A DNA stretch of 64,000 bases from Candidatus Thorarchaeota archaeon. GTDB taxonomy: Archaea > Asgardarchaeota > Thorarchaeia > Thorarchaeales > Thorarchaeaceae. Made by a program: the position numbers and the translations under genes. Positions 1 through 8,581 of the stretch are shown in pieces (positions within the stretch are counted from its first letter, which is position 1; each line of letters begins with the position of its first letter). Below the pieces are notes generated by a model. It searched no databases and was not told where the DNA came from. It was given only the letters and a program-made list of their open reading frames with translations. Location of the stretch: assembly GCA_020348985.1 (NCBI GenBank), contig CP070761.1, forward strand, positions 1,009,713 through 1,073,712, in the 5' to 3' direction.

Positions 1-1395
1 CGGCTCATATACTACACCTGCACTTTTCATGTCGGAGAGAGTCTTTGCCGCCTCATGAGTCTGGACATTGGCCTCTCTTGCGATCTCGTCAAGTGTAGGT
101 CCCAAGGAACCTCTTTTTCCTGTGTCTAGCCTTTCTAGCGCACGCCACACCTTTGAGTTGAACTCATGTAGGCGAGCAGAGTTCCCATACTTTTGAATTG
201 AGTCCGCTTTGAACTGTGACAGTTCGATGAACTCCTTGAGAGCAGGTTCTAGTACACGATTCCAAGACGCTTGCAAATCCTTGGAAGTAACCTTGTCCCT
301 CCATCCTGCTCGTGCTGAAGATCTGGCAATTCTGAGGGTACTGAGCGGCCGGCCCAACGAGTCTGCGTCCAACAGTCCACCTCTACCTAGAACAATCTCA
401 TCAAAACCAAAGCTCTCTCTGAGAATATCTATGCGGGAGATTACGTGTTTCGTAGCGGAATCGACCGATCGCGATGCGACTGCAGGATTCAGCATATGAC
501 TAGTGATGACCGCTTTGATAATCGGAAGCCTTAGCTCTTGGGCGTTGCTACTTTCGACCCAGAAATCCTCCGCTGCTAGTGCGAGAGGCACATCAGGAAG
601 TGTCGCCGTCGTTGTAGTCGTCAATGCCGCTATTGAGACCTCGGAGAATCCGGCAGAATCTATTCGTTCAACGCAAGGTTTGAACATGTCCGCCTTGGAG
701 AGCTGTCCTATCTCAAATCGCCAACTTCGATTTGATAGAACAGGGATTCCACCGACTATCCGTGTGGTCCTGCTCCTACGGCGTAGAGCAGGCGGTAGAA
801 TGTTCCTCATGAAGGAGAGCAGTCTCTGAACCTGTGGACGGGATGCAATCGCTTGAATTCCTGCCGTCATCCCACCAATGTGTCCTTCATATGGCGGACT
901 TGAAACAAAGAGTCGTGCAAAGACTCTCTTGCTTGCCTCGGCCATGCCCACATGCTCAAAGAGCAGACTGGAGAGTTGCCTGAGTCCTAGAGGAGGATCA
1001 ATCTCGGACAGAACATCAACAGGTAACATTTCGATCGATTCGACAAGGAATGCCCTCTGTAATCCTATCTCGGACAAAGAGATACTGTTGGCAAGGACTT
1101 CAACGCGAGCACCGTCAGGGGGATGGTTGATGCCTTCCGTGAGGTATAGAAAGACTCCACCGTGCATCCAAGGGCTGGGAGTCAACAGCACTATCGACCT
1201 ATTCCTAGTTTGGCGAGCAAATCCGCGTAGTCGATATGAGCGACCGCCTGCTCTATCTATGAATTGGCGCTGATATCGTAGCTCCCACGATGCCAGCTGG
1301 GCGCCGAACTCTCTGTCAAACAGATCGCTTGAAGCGATAACATCGCCCAGTCTGTCTCTGGTCATGTCTTTGGAGAGCAAGCGATCATTGTCCAT
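1..1395 (-). CDS. MCM-like protein without a visible Walker A, C-terminus cut by window edge
   Basis: The frame is open for exactly 465 codons from ATG at 1395 to the window edge, so the gene continues to the left. The last 35 residues read as a winged helix ending in GVVYEP, very like the C-terminal winged helix of archaeal MCM helicases. Before it, around residues 348-392, lies a helical stretch (LSTLRIARSSARAGWRDKVT then SKDL) that matches the AAA+ lid of MCM, usually RQLEALIRLAEA followed by VTxED. Residues 65-122 could be an OB fold. Between them I see no Walker A (GDPGxxKS), Walker B or arginine finger. It may therefore be a degenerate, non-hydrolysing MCM relative. A TATA-like stretch near 1412-1418 sits just upstream. 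MCM kinship is my inference from motif similarity; the reading frame itself is secure. Confidence 0.6.
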   Translation of the reverse strand, partial: MDNDRLLSKDMTRDRLGDVIASSDLFDREFGAQLASWELRYQRQFIDRAGGRSYRLRGFARQTRNRSIVLLTPSPWMHGGVFLYLTEGINHPPDGARVEVLANSISLSEIGLQRAFLVESIEMLPVDVLSEIDPPLGLRQLSSLLFEHVGMAEASKRVFARLFVSSPPYEGHIGGMTAGIQAIASRPQVQRLLSFMRNILPPALRRRSRTTRIVGGIPVLSNRSWRFEIGQLSKADMFKPCVERIDSAGFSEVSIAALTTTTTATLPDVPLALAAEDFWVESSNAQELRLPIIKAVITSHMLNPAVASRSVDSATKHVISRIDILRESFGFDEIVLGRGGLLDADSLGRPLSTLRIARSSARAGWRDKVTSKDLQASWNRVLEPALKEFIELSQFKADSIQKYGNSARLHEFNSKVWRALERLDTGKRGSLGPTLDEIAREANVQTHEAAKTLSDMKSAGVVYEP

Positions 1396-1488
1396 GCCTT
1401 GATTTCACAACCCTATACTTCGTTCTACATCGTTGTTCCTGTAAAAGGCTTCTAAAGGCCGTATGGAGGTGTTCACAACCGGCACAAT

Positions 1489-2610
1489 CTAGGTTTGCCT
1501 CAACTCTTCGAATCGATGACAACGAACCCAGTATCCTGATTCGACTTCCCGATACTCAGGGACTTCTTCCTTACAGATTTCTGAAGTGTGTTCACATCTT
1601 GTTTGAAAGACACACCCGGAGGGAAGATCTACTGGATTTGGAGGAGGACCAGTTATGCCCCGAAGACGTTGTCCCTTCTCCTTCATACGTCTAATCATTT
1701 CCATTGTCGGGAACGCCATCAGAAAGGCCTCTGAAAATGGATGGCCAGGCTCATTGAGGACACGTGATGTATCGCCATATTCGACAATATGACCGCCAGT
1801 CATGACAGCAATCTTGTCAGCAGTCTCAGCGACAACGGCCCGGTTGTTGCTAATTACCAAGAAGGAAAGGCCCATCTCTTCCTTTGCGATTCTCAGTGCG
1901 TCAAGTATCCATCTCTGTACGGTTGAATCAACAGCCGTCGTTGGTTCATCAGCGATGACCAAAGAGGGATTTGGAATCAAAGCCATGGCAGTAAGCATTC
2001 GTTGAGATTCACCAACACTAAGACTTCCTGGATTGTCGATCAAGTCGTCGATCTCCAGATCAACAAGATCGAGGGTTTCCAGGACTCTTCTCCTGACCTC
2101 TTTCTCCGGAACACTATAGTCTTGTGCACGCAGCGCGTCAAGAGCCTGGGTCCAAAGACCGACAGTCGGATTGAGTGACTGAGATGTTCCCTGAGGAATG
2201 TATGTTATATCGCTTCCAATGATTTTCCGCCGCTCCTCTTTGTCCATGGTTAGGAGGTTCCTTCTATCAAAAACGATCTCGCCCTCTAAGCCCGGCAAGT
2301 CTTGGCCAATATCCTCAGAAGTAAGTCCTTTGCTTCGTGCGTCCTCACGGAGTGCCCAGAGATCTTTCGATTCTTTGTCGGCGCTTGAGGATGAATGAGA
2401 TCTAGCGATAGTCTCGAAGATTCCAAGGATTGCCAGTGCAACTGAGGACTTTCCTGATCCAGACTCTCCGAAAAGACCGACAGTCTCCCCTTTGTGCACC
2501 TTCAGACAAATGTCATTGACTGATTTGACAAGCTGGCCCCGGACAAGATAGTATGCCTTGAGACCTCTAATCTCAAGAATCGGAATCTCCCCAGATGGCA
2601 TATACTGCAT
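1489..2610 (-). CDS. Oligopeptide/dipeptide-type ABC transporter ATP-binding protein
   Basis: This is a 373-residue ABC ATPase of the OppD/DppD class, which would power uptake of peptides or similar solutes from the cytoplasmic face. Walker A is GESGSGKSS at about residue 48, the Q-loop is in ITYIPQGTSQSLNP, the signature is LSVGESQRM and Walker B is LVIADEPTTAVDS. The C-terminus carries the oligopeptide-transporter extension with cysteines (GCVFQTRCEH, then CKEE and RCHRF). The signature has Val where LSGGE is usual. An insertion of about 45 residues, charged and Ser-rich, follows Walker A. No permease, binding protein or second ATPase lies beside it, so its partners must be elsewhere. It is the only transporter gene in this part of the window. 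Confidence 0.88.
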   Translation of the reverse strand: MQYMPSGEIPILEIRGLKAYYLVRGQLVKSVNDICLKVHKGETVGLFGESGSGKSSVALAILGIFETIARSHSSSSADKESKDLWALREDARSKGLTSEDIGQDLPGLEGEIVFDRRNLLTMDKEERRKIIGSDITYIPQGTSQSLNPTVGLWTQALDALRAQDYSVPEKEVRRRVLETLDLVDLEIDDLIDNPGSLSVGESQRMLTAMALIPNPSLVIADEPTTAVDSTVQRWILDALRIAKEEMGLSFLVISNNRAVVAETADKIAVMTGGHIVEYGDTSRVLNEPGHPFSEAFLMAFPTMEMIRRMKEKGQRLRGITGPPPNPVDLPSGCVFQTRCEHTSEICKEEVPEYREVESGYWVRCHRFEELRQT

Positions 2611-2665
2611 TCGTTAACGATTGCACAAATATCCTGCGAACAGCGCTTTGAGCAAGCCGACGCCG

Positions 2666-3631
2666 TCAGGATGCCCTATCTTGTTTCGTTCTCTGACGAA
2701 GATACTCCTTGTAGGCTCGTGGATACATCGCTCCCAGTTCCTCTATTGAGGGAAGCCTGTCGGAATAAGGAATATAAAACTGGCCAGGTTTCACGCTCCA
2801 GACTTCTTGGTCTATGATTTCCCGCAGTTGCTTATTGATTTCAAAGCCAATGAAGTGTCTCCAGTTGCCGCGAGCGGCTGCGGCTGTGGTTCCATTTCCC
2901 ATGAATGGATCCAGGACCAAATCACCAGGCTGAGATGAGAAGTCAATACATCGCTGAACAACCTGTAAGGGTAGCTTCGTGCTATTCTTCGATTGCCCGG
3001 GTCTGTAATCTCGATTTATGATCCAGACATCTTCAGGGTAGTTCTCCCATTTGTTGAAGAAGTAGTTCTTTGGATCATTTGTGAAGAGAATCAAATGATA
3101 ATGGCTTGTCACGAATCTTCTCTTAGTGAATACACCGAACTGATACTTCCAGATGATGTGGTTCATCATGGCAAGTCCTGCTTTGCGCGCGGATCTGAGA
3201 ATGTCCTCGAGATTGTTCCACCCGCTGAATATGTAGGCTGAGCCCGTGTCTTTCAGAATACGCGGAATCTCACCAATCCATTCGCTTGTGAATTGATCAT
3301 AGGAAGAGAGGACTTCTTCATAGCCTTCAACAACTCTTGTACCATCGCGATTGTACATACTGCTCTTGCCATCGAAATCAATTCCAAACGGCGGATCTGC
3401 AACAATCAGATCAATGGAATCAGAAGGTAGATCTCGCATTCCTTTGACACAGTCTACATACCGGACAGAGTCGAGCTTGACGTCATCTCTGGAACGTGAA
3501 TTCTCGTAGAGATTCTTTGCCTCCTCAGCGGACCAGTCAAAGTCCGGGCGAAAGAAGAACTTCGCTAGATGCGGAACATACTTCCGCCTAAGTCCATCCT
3601 GGGACTTCTTCTGGTCGGTAGATTCATCCAT
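2666..3631 (-). CDS. DNA (cytosine-N4 or adenine-N6) methyltransferase, beta-type motif order
   Basis: This 321-residue protein has the catalytic motif IV DPPF at residues 79-82 near the N-terminus and the SAM-binding motif I LDPFMGNGTT near residue 240, so the motif order is that of beta-class amino-methyltransferases. It would transfer a methyl group from S-adenosylmethionine to an exocyclic amine in DNA. DPPF rather than DPPY is tolerated in the family, and substrate base cannot be told from sequence. The segment between the motifs should hold target recognition. No restriction endonuclease gene adjoins it, so it looks like an orphan methylase, as in epigenetic marking, or a remnant of a restriction system. 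It is separated from the downstream ABC gene by 55 bp. Confidence 0.88.
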   Translation of the reverse strand: MDESTDQKKSQDGLRRKYVPHLAKFFFRPDFDWSAEEAKNLYENSRSRDDVKLDSVRYVDCVKGMRDLPSDSIDLIVADPPFGIDFDGKSSMYNRDGTRVVEGYEEVLSSYDQFTSEWIGEIPRILKDTGSAYIFSGWNNLEDILRSARKAGLAMMNHIIWKYQFGVFTKRRFVTSHYHLILFTNDPKNYFFNKWENYPEDVWIINRDYRPGQSKNSTKLPLQVVQRCIDFSSQPGDLVLDPFMGNGTTAAAARGNWRHFIGFEINKQLREIIDQEVWSVKPGQFYIPYSDRLPSIEELGAMYPRAYKEYLRQRTKQDRAS

Positions 3632-3720
3632 TGACTACAGCTCACCTGAAAGAGGCTCTACGCTACTACTTCAGCAAGGCCAGCTGATAAGATTATGCCA
3701 TTGCGTTTGAGCGTAAGTCA

Positions 3721-4803
3721 CTACCAAAGGTCGGAGGGGTCTACTCCTCGTGATATTGCCTTCTGAGTCATCCAGTCCGTGAACTTCTCAGGAGGTTCGT
3801 GCTTCTTGTCGCTTCTGGGTGCCAGACTAAGTGCGCCTTCAGGGCAGACTGTTGTACAGACACCACAACCAATGCAGGTGTTCTTGTCAATCTCCAGTAT
3901 GTCTCCTGGCACGCTCAGAGCGTCAAATTGGCATCGTTCAATACAGGTCTCACAGCCAGTGCAAAGATCCTCATCGACATAAGCGAGGAAGTTGGACTTT
4001 ACAAAAGCATGTGGTGCACCAGATTCGTAAACACCCCTAAGGATGCTACAACAACAAGTACAGCAATTGCAAATGTAAGTATGTCCAGTTTGGATGTTCA
4101 TAGTGCAGTGAACCAACCCTGCTTCTTCCGCCTCTCGGAGATGCTGAAGAGATTCTTCCTTAGTGATTGCTCTGATCGTGCGATTATCGTCAAACGCATT
4201 CTCTTTTTTGGGTGCGAATGTAAGACAAATAGAAGTGGGATACTTGCAGGTGTTGTCAAGAAGAGCTTGCTGCGTCCTGCAGATGCAATCCTGTACACCC
4301 CACGATTTTGAGTTCTCTACTATCTGCTCTGCAACTTCATACGGGTACACTTCAAGCTCTGTGTCGATAGCTCGATTAACTGGAAGGACTTGGAAAAGCT
4401 CCGGCTTTGTGCCAAAGAGATCTCCCCCCTTGCTCTTTAGGAAAAGATCCTCTGAGAGCTTGGCAAACTCAGAGTCCATTCTGCCTAGCTGTTCTTCGAA
4501 GATGCCGATGACATATGGGATTAGGCAGTACCGCCTTCCTGTGCTCGAATTCCAGGCATGTATCTGTCCTTTCTCCGCCATGGTTTCGAGGATTGTTACG
4601 AGATTGCCTGGTTCTCTATCTAGACGCGTAGCCATTTCCTCAACCGTTTCGCCTCGAAGCCTCATGTTGCTGGCAAGTTCTGCCTCCTCCGGAGTGAAGA
4701 TCCATTTCAACACCTTGAGATGGGTTCCATCTTCAGTTTGAGGAAAGCTGTTGGGAATCTTGTCGAGTACGTCCGCAAGTCTTTGATATACATCGTCAGT
4801 CAT
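3721..4803 (-). CDS. Winged-helix/iron-sulfur protein with CNCC-type clusters and two [4Fe-4S] ferredoxin motifs
   Basis: A 360-residue protein with four parts. Residues 25-85 look like a winged helix (TPEEAELASNMRLRGETVEE, then GNLVTILETMAEKGQI). The middle has a Cys array (DCICRTQQ, CKYPTSICL). A dense CNCCTCCC cluster lies near residue 245. The C-terminus carries two ferredoxin motifs, CTGCETCIERCQFDA and CIGCGVCTTVCPEGA. It is probably a cytoplasmic redox protein, possibly coupling an Fe-S relay to an unknown enzyme or sensor. A close paralogue of nearly the same length lies at 8582-9667, so the family was duplicated locally or retained in two copies. I know similar architectures from archaeal and deltaproteobacterial 4Fe-4S proteins but no established function. 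Nothing in the sequence identifies a substrate. Confidence 0.8.
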   Translation of the reverse strand: MTDDVYQRLADVLDKIPNSFPQTEDGTHLKVLKWIFTPEEAELASNMRLRGETVEEMATRLDREPGNLVTILETMAEKGQIHAWNSSTGRRYCLIPYVIGIFEEQLGRMDSEFAKLSEDLFLKSKGGDLFGTKPELFQVLPVNRAIDTELEVYPYEVAEQIVENSKSWGVQDCICRTQQALLDNTCKYPTSICLTFAPKKENAFDDNRTIRAITKEESLQHLREAEEAGLVHCTMNIQTGHTYICNCCTCCCSILRGVYESGAPHAFVKSNFLAYVDEDLCTGCETCIERCQFDALSVPGDILEIDKNTCIGCGVCTTVCPEGALSLAPRSDKKHEPPEKFTDWMTQKAISRGVDPSDLW

Positions 4804-4888
4804 TGTGTTTTCCTACATTGATGTTTTGGAGTTCGTGGCCTGAATCTTTGGAAATCCATCTTATTAAGGGACTGTTCTTAATCTAGAA

Positions 4889-6226
4889 TCATGCCGGGCA
4901 CTGCAGTGTGATTCCAATCGGCCCGAGCTCATAATTGACTCGAACAATTGCATCACTGCACTCGACGCCTCTTCCCAGGAGAGCGAGCAGGAGAATCTGT
5001 TGGTAAGGTGGTAGGTATGGAATCCCACTGGCCTTTAGAACCGCTGAGTAGGATTCTCTAACGTCATCTCGTTCTAGACAGGACTCAAGCTGTTTTAGTG
5101 TAGCCTTGTTTTCGAGGAGCATCTCAGAGATTTTCTTCAGGAATATATCCTTTGGAACATTTACTGATGGGCCAAACAACCTCTCTACATTAGCCTCGAA
5201 CCAGTCACGAAGCTGTTCGACTGTGTAGTGAGGAATGACTGTTGGAGGGTTTCCTGCTTCATCTGCGGCAAGAACCCTGACGAGACCCCGTTTTTCAGCC
5301 GAAATCACGAAATCAGTCATGCGTTGGTAGCCAATGTCCTCGTACTCCACACCACTTTCCTCGAGTCCCTCGTCCAAGGCTTGAATCTCTGTGGAAGCAC
5401 CTTGGTCAACTCGGTCTTCGACAAGCTTGACGAAAGTCTCATACGCGGTCTTGGTTTCATTGACAATCTTTACTGTCTCAGGTGTGACACTCTCGGGAAC
5501 AGTCAGTAGGGTCCCAGGCAGGGTTCCCTCCAGTGAAACATATCCTTCACTCTCGGCCCACTCTAGGAACTCTGTCCAACCAGAGAAGCCCATGAGGATT
5601 TCGTTAAAGTCAGGGTTGAGTGACACCATCACGTGTTTGACATGGCCCATTCCTGGCTTGTTCCCAGCGTCAACAACGGCACGAATCGCTTCCTGGAGCT
5701 TAACTGCGACAATCCTGCGATACTCATCAGAGCCCATTAAGCTGGCATCACATTCACTGGGATCTCTGCACTCGATGGCCGACGGCCGATACGAATGGAT
5801 GTCGGTATACTTTGTAGCCAAATCAAAAAGGTCGGACGCGGTTATCAAAGGGTTGCTGATGAGCCAGATTTGCAGGCCCTTCTGTCGAAGTGCTCCCAAT
5901 ACAAGCTTGAAATCACCATCACCAGTAATCAGGACGTAATTTGTTGTCTCTGAGTAGTGCATCAGGTGATCAATGATGTATGCAGCCATTTTGTAGTCTG
6001 CTGCATTCTCGGTGTCAGATGGAATATGGACGAGATCATATCCCAGTGAATAGAGGTCTTCAGCAAGCTCACGTCGATTATCCCAATCTGCAAATGCATA
6101 CATTCTGTCGACAGTGCCCAGAGAATGGATTGCCTCGGTCATCGTTCGGTGCGTATCACTATCGTCGTGAACGTTTTCAACATCCCAGAAGACAGCTAGA
6201 TGCGTAGCACTATCTGTTTCGGTCAA
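4889..6226 (-). CDS. NYN-domain nuclease with OST-HTH/LOTUS domains
   Basis: This 445-residue protein begins with a NYN (PIN-like) nuclease domain, residues 8-148. The expected acidic residues are visible: D15 in FWDVEN, D77 in AADYKM, and D103/D105 in ITGDGDF. Residues 168-245 read as an OST-HTH/LOTUS domain (LQEAIRAVVDAGNKPGMGHV, then FSGWTEFLEWAESEGYV), and residues 260-335 look like a second one. The C-terminal 100 residues are unassigned. NYN plus LOTUS is the layout of eukaryotic MARF1-type RNases and of bacterial LabA-like proteins, so an RNA-targeting endonuclease is the best guess. It lies alone between the EEP gene and an Fe-S gene, on the same strand as both. The NYN call is strong, and the LOTUS calls are by eye. 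Confidence 0.85.
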   Translation of the reverse strand: MTETDSATHLAVFWDVENVHDDSDTHRTMTEAIHSLGTVDRMYAFADWDNRRELAEDLYSLGYDLVHIPSDTENAADYKMAAYIIDHLMHYSETTNYVLITGDGDFKLVLGALRQKGLQIWLISNPLITASDLFDLATKYTDIHSYRPSAIECRDPSECDASLMGSDEYRRIVAVKLQEAIRAVVDAGNKPGMGHVKHVMVSLNPDFNEILMGFSGWTEFLEWAESEGYVSLEGTLPGTLLTVPESVTPETVKIVNETKTAYETFVKLVEDRVDQGASTEIQALDEGLEESGVEYEDIGYQRMTDFVISAEKRGLVRVLAADEAGNPPTVIPHYTVEQLRDWFEANVERLFGPSVNVPKDIFLKKISEMLLENKATLKQLESCLERDDVRESYSAVLKASGIPYLPPYQQILLLALLGRGVECSDAIVRVNYELGPIGITLQCPA

Positions 6227-6409
6227 ATGACCACCACCTGGATTCGAGTGTCAGGGACAGGCTAATAGGATTGTCGAATGCGAGCTGTTCAGACTGTTTC
6301 GAGACGAATAACAGACCACATGTCATCTAAGGAGATTTGAGAGGCTGCAGTCATACCAATCGTCTTGCTTTAGACCCAGATACTGGGCCTGGAGCGCTTG
6401 GTCAGACTC

Positions 6410-7258
6410 TCAAGGCAATTCTACAGTGGATACAACTGGCAGATGATCGCTTCCTAACGCAGATGAAATGACCCAGCATGACACAACATTGATGTCAGGA
6501 CTAACCCAGATGTAGTCAATTCGTTCATAAGGCCCGATGCTTGGCCATGTGAAGCCTTCTGGGGGGTTGAGTACGTTTCCGGCTGCGGTCCATGTATCAT
6601 TGAGATGTTCTGAGATATCTTCATAGATCGTATCGTTTTCGCTGACAACACCAGGCTCTGGTTCTCCTGTCGGCTGGGTATTGAAATCTCCCATCAGTAC
6701 CTTTGGGAATGGAGCAGCATTCACAATACCCATCACCTCTTCGGCCTGTGTGGTTCGATCGACGTAGGAGAGTCCCAAATGTACCACGAAGACTGTCAAT
6801 TGCGTGGCTCCAACTTCGACAGTTGCTTCAATGAGGACGCGAGGCAATTCCTCGTGCGAAAGCAAATGATAGGTGGCATTTGCGATTGGATACTTCGATA
6901 GTAGCGCAACCCCTATAATCTGTTCACTGGAGGGCGGGCCATAGTAGCTGTACATGTTCAACTCATTCGCAAGCCAGAGGATTGTGTCTATGTTCATCGA
7001 GCTAATCCTGGTGGTATCACATTCCTGAAGACCGATTATGTCAGCATTTCCGGCGACGATTGTGTCTCTAATGGCCTCAAGATTGATAGCTCCTTCGGGG
7101 GTGTAGCCCTGATAGATGTTGTATGTCATCAGAGCAAGCGGTTGAGTCGGAGTTGTATCGGGTGTAGGCGGCAGCGTCTGCACGAGACCAATCATGGAAC
7201 CCAAGAGGAAGATGATGGACAAGAATACCGTGATTCTGAACGTATTTGTAGAACTCAT
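6410..7258 (-). CDS. Membrane-anchored endonuclease/exonuclease/phosphatase (EEP) family protein, PGAP2IP/CWH43 C-terminal-like
   Basis: A 282-residue protein with one N-terminal hydrophobic segment (residues 8-28) that should place the enzyme domain outside the membrane. EEP fold landmarks are present in order: MTYNIYQGY, GLQECD with the metal-binding Glu, VVHLGLS, MGDFNTQP, DYIWVSP and GSDHLPV with the catalytic His. These enzymes cleave phosphodiester bonds in nucleic acids, inositol phosphates or sphingolipids. Its start codon overlaps the stop of the upstream multi-spanning membrane gene by 4 bp (ATGA). That gene order, polytopic membrane part then EEP, is the order within eukaryotic CWH43/PGAP2IP, a GPI-lipid remodelling factor. 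A lipid head-group substrate is therefore more likely than DNA. This is an inference from architecture only. Confidence 0.85.
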   Translation of the reverse strand: MSSTNTFRITVFLSIIFLLGSMIGLVQTLPPTPDTTPTQPLALMTYNIYQGYTPEGAINLEAIRDTIVAGNADIIGLQECDTTRISSMNIDTILWLANELNMYSYYGPPSSEQIIGVALLSKYPIANATYHLLSHEELPRVLIEATVEVGATQLTVFVVHLGLSYVDRTTQAEEVMGIVNAAPFPKVLMGDFNTQPTGEPEPGVVSENDTIYEDISEHLNDTWTAAGNVLNPPEGFTWPSIGPYERIDYIWVSPDINVVSCWVISSALGSDHLPVVSTVELP

Positions 7259-8448
7259 TCCACCGCCTCCTGTGTAAGAAGTCTCGGTGATGCCAATAGA
7301 GATGAGAGAATCAGAAGACTGAATGCTAGGACGACTATGTAAGGTGAGAACCCTTCCAGTGCGGGCAGTACCTGTCCTGCGACGAATGACAGAACGAAGA
7401 ATAGTGTGAAGAAGAGCAGAAAAGTCATTCCTATGAGATGAAAAATGCCGCTACTTGACAGGCGGCCACCAGACCTGTTCAGATAGCTCCATAAGACTCC
7501 TAGGTCCATCAGCAGCACAAATGACCCAAGACCTGCTACAATACCCGCTAAAGGAGAATGAAAGAGAATCAGGTCAGCCGCCGCCAGAGCCAAGAATGCG
7601 TTTGCCACCAACACTCCGTCAATTCGTTTCATGATGCACCTAAATGACGGATGATGAACCACGATTGCATAAAGCAGCGTTCCAATCAGGATCATTACGA
7701 GTGAGGTTTCGTAGTCAGTGCCAGTCCATCTGGCGACACTACTGGGATATGCAAAGAATGACGTTACGAGAAACATGAATCCACCAAAGCCCGCTCCAAG
7801 AAACACGATCATGAGTCTTGATCCCATTCCTTCCGAGAACTGTGCGTCTTCCAAAACAGCACCCTTGTTGTCCTTGTACACAATACAAAGCACTATGAAT
7901 GCCACCGCCGAAAGAACAGCACTCACAAGAATGCCGGAATATCCGACTGTGAAATCCCAGGTTGCCCCCAACGCCCTGAACATAATGTCACATGCCAAGG
8001 CTAATGCAAAGCCGGCAACAGTCATTTCTGACCGAGAAGGGATACTAGTTGGATAGTCCACAGGATTAATCGCCATTGTTGAGGGAAGATAGACACCGTA
8101 GAAAGCCGTCAGGAGTCCAGCCACTAGGAGGGCTAATGAAGCATAACCAGCAACAAAGGGCAATGCCAGTCGAAGGGCAACAATTCCCATGCCGGTCACG
8201 ATAGTTAACATGAATGATCCAAATCGTTTCAAGATAAAGACAGCAATTGGCGAAAGCAATAGGAACACATACAGAACAGAGATTCCTATGGCCATTGCAC
8301 CAAGATTCTGGAAGTAGATTTGACCAATGAAGACCCTGAGCGATTCCAAAAAGAACAGCGTCATCATCATCGGTTGAACCAAATCCCGAAGAAGGACAGG
8401 TCCTTCATCTCCAAAAACTCGTTGAGATAATTGAGTCTGTACAGTCAT
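7255..8448 (-). CDS. Polytopic membrane protein, possible PGAP2IP/CWH43-like membrane moiety
   Basis: About 12 hydrophobic segments fill this protein (397 residues from ATG at 8448). Gly and aromatic residues are rich in the helices, and there are no recognisable transporter motifs. An in-frame GTG at 8520 would add 24 residues. However, a TATA-like element on the minus strand (GTATATTGG, about 8502-8510) predicts transcription starting near 8481, downstream of that GTG, so I prefer 8448. The 3' end overlaps the EEP gene by 4 bp, implying translational coupling. In eukaryotic CWH43/PGAP2IP a polytopic domain precedes an EEP domain in one chain; here the two parts look split. I cannot assign a transported or modified substrate. 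The membrane protein call is certain, the family link tentative. Confidence 0.8.
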   Translation of the reverse strand: MTVQTQLSQRVFGDEGPVLLRDLVQPMMMTLFFLESLRVFIGQIYFQNLGAMAIGISVLYVFLLLSPIAVFILKRFGSFMLTIVTGMGIVALRLALPFVAGYASLALLVAGLLTAFYGVYLPSTMAINPVDYPTSIPSRSEMTVAGFALALACDIMFRALGATWDFTVGYSGILVSAVLSAVAFIVLCIVYKDNKGAVLEDAQFSEGMGSRLMIVFLGAGFGGFMFLVTSFFAYPSSVARWTGTDYETSLVMILIGTLLYAIVVHHPSFRCIMKRIDGVLVANAFLALAAADLILFHSPLAGIVAGLGSFVLLMDLGVLWSYLNRSGGRLSSSGIFHLIGMTFLLFFTLFFVLSFVAGQVLPALEGFSPYIVVLAFSLLILSSLLASPRLLTQEAVE

Positions 8449-8500
8449 GACTGATGCGCCCTTTCCATCCAAAGCGACTTCCTTGAGGGGCCAATCTGTC

Positions 8501-8510
8501 CAATATACTT
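8501..8510 (-). promoter_or_regulatory. TATA box for the membrane protein/EEP pair
   Basis: The minus strand reads AAGTATATTG here, a good archaeal TATA element. A start of transcription about 26 bp downstream (near 8481) would exclude the GTG at 8520 and favour ATG at 8448. The same GTATATTGG string occurs in front of psmA at 45609-45617. Confidence 0.5.
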
Positions 8511-8581
8511 TCGCGCTCACGCACCAATTGACAAATCATTTGACTAACGGGATGACAACGTCCGGTATTTCTGAAGAGAAT

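Noticed and set aside
209-1273. Three consecutive plus-strand open frames (96, 108 and 131 residues)
   Set aside because: They lie opposite a continuous minus-strand frame of 465 codons with protein-like composition and MCM-like motifs; the plus-strand translations are Ser/Arg-rich and patternless.
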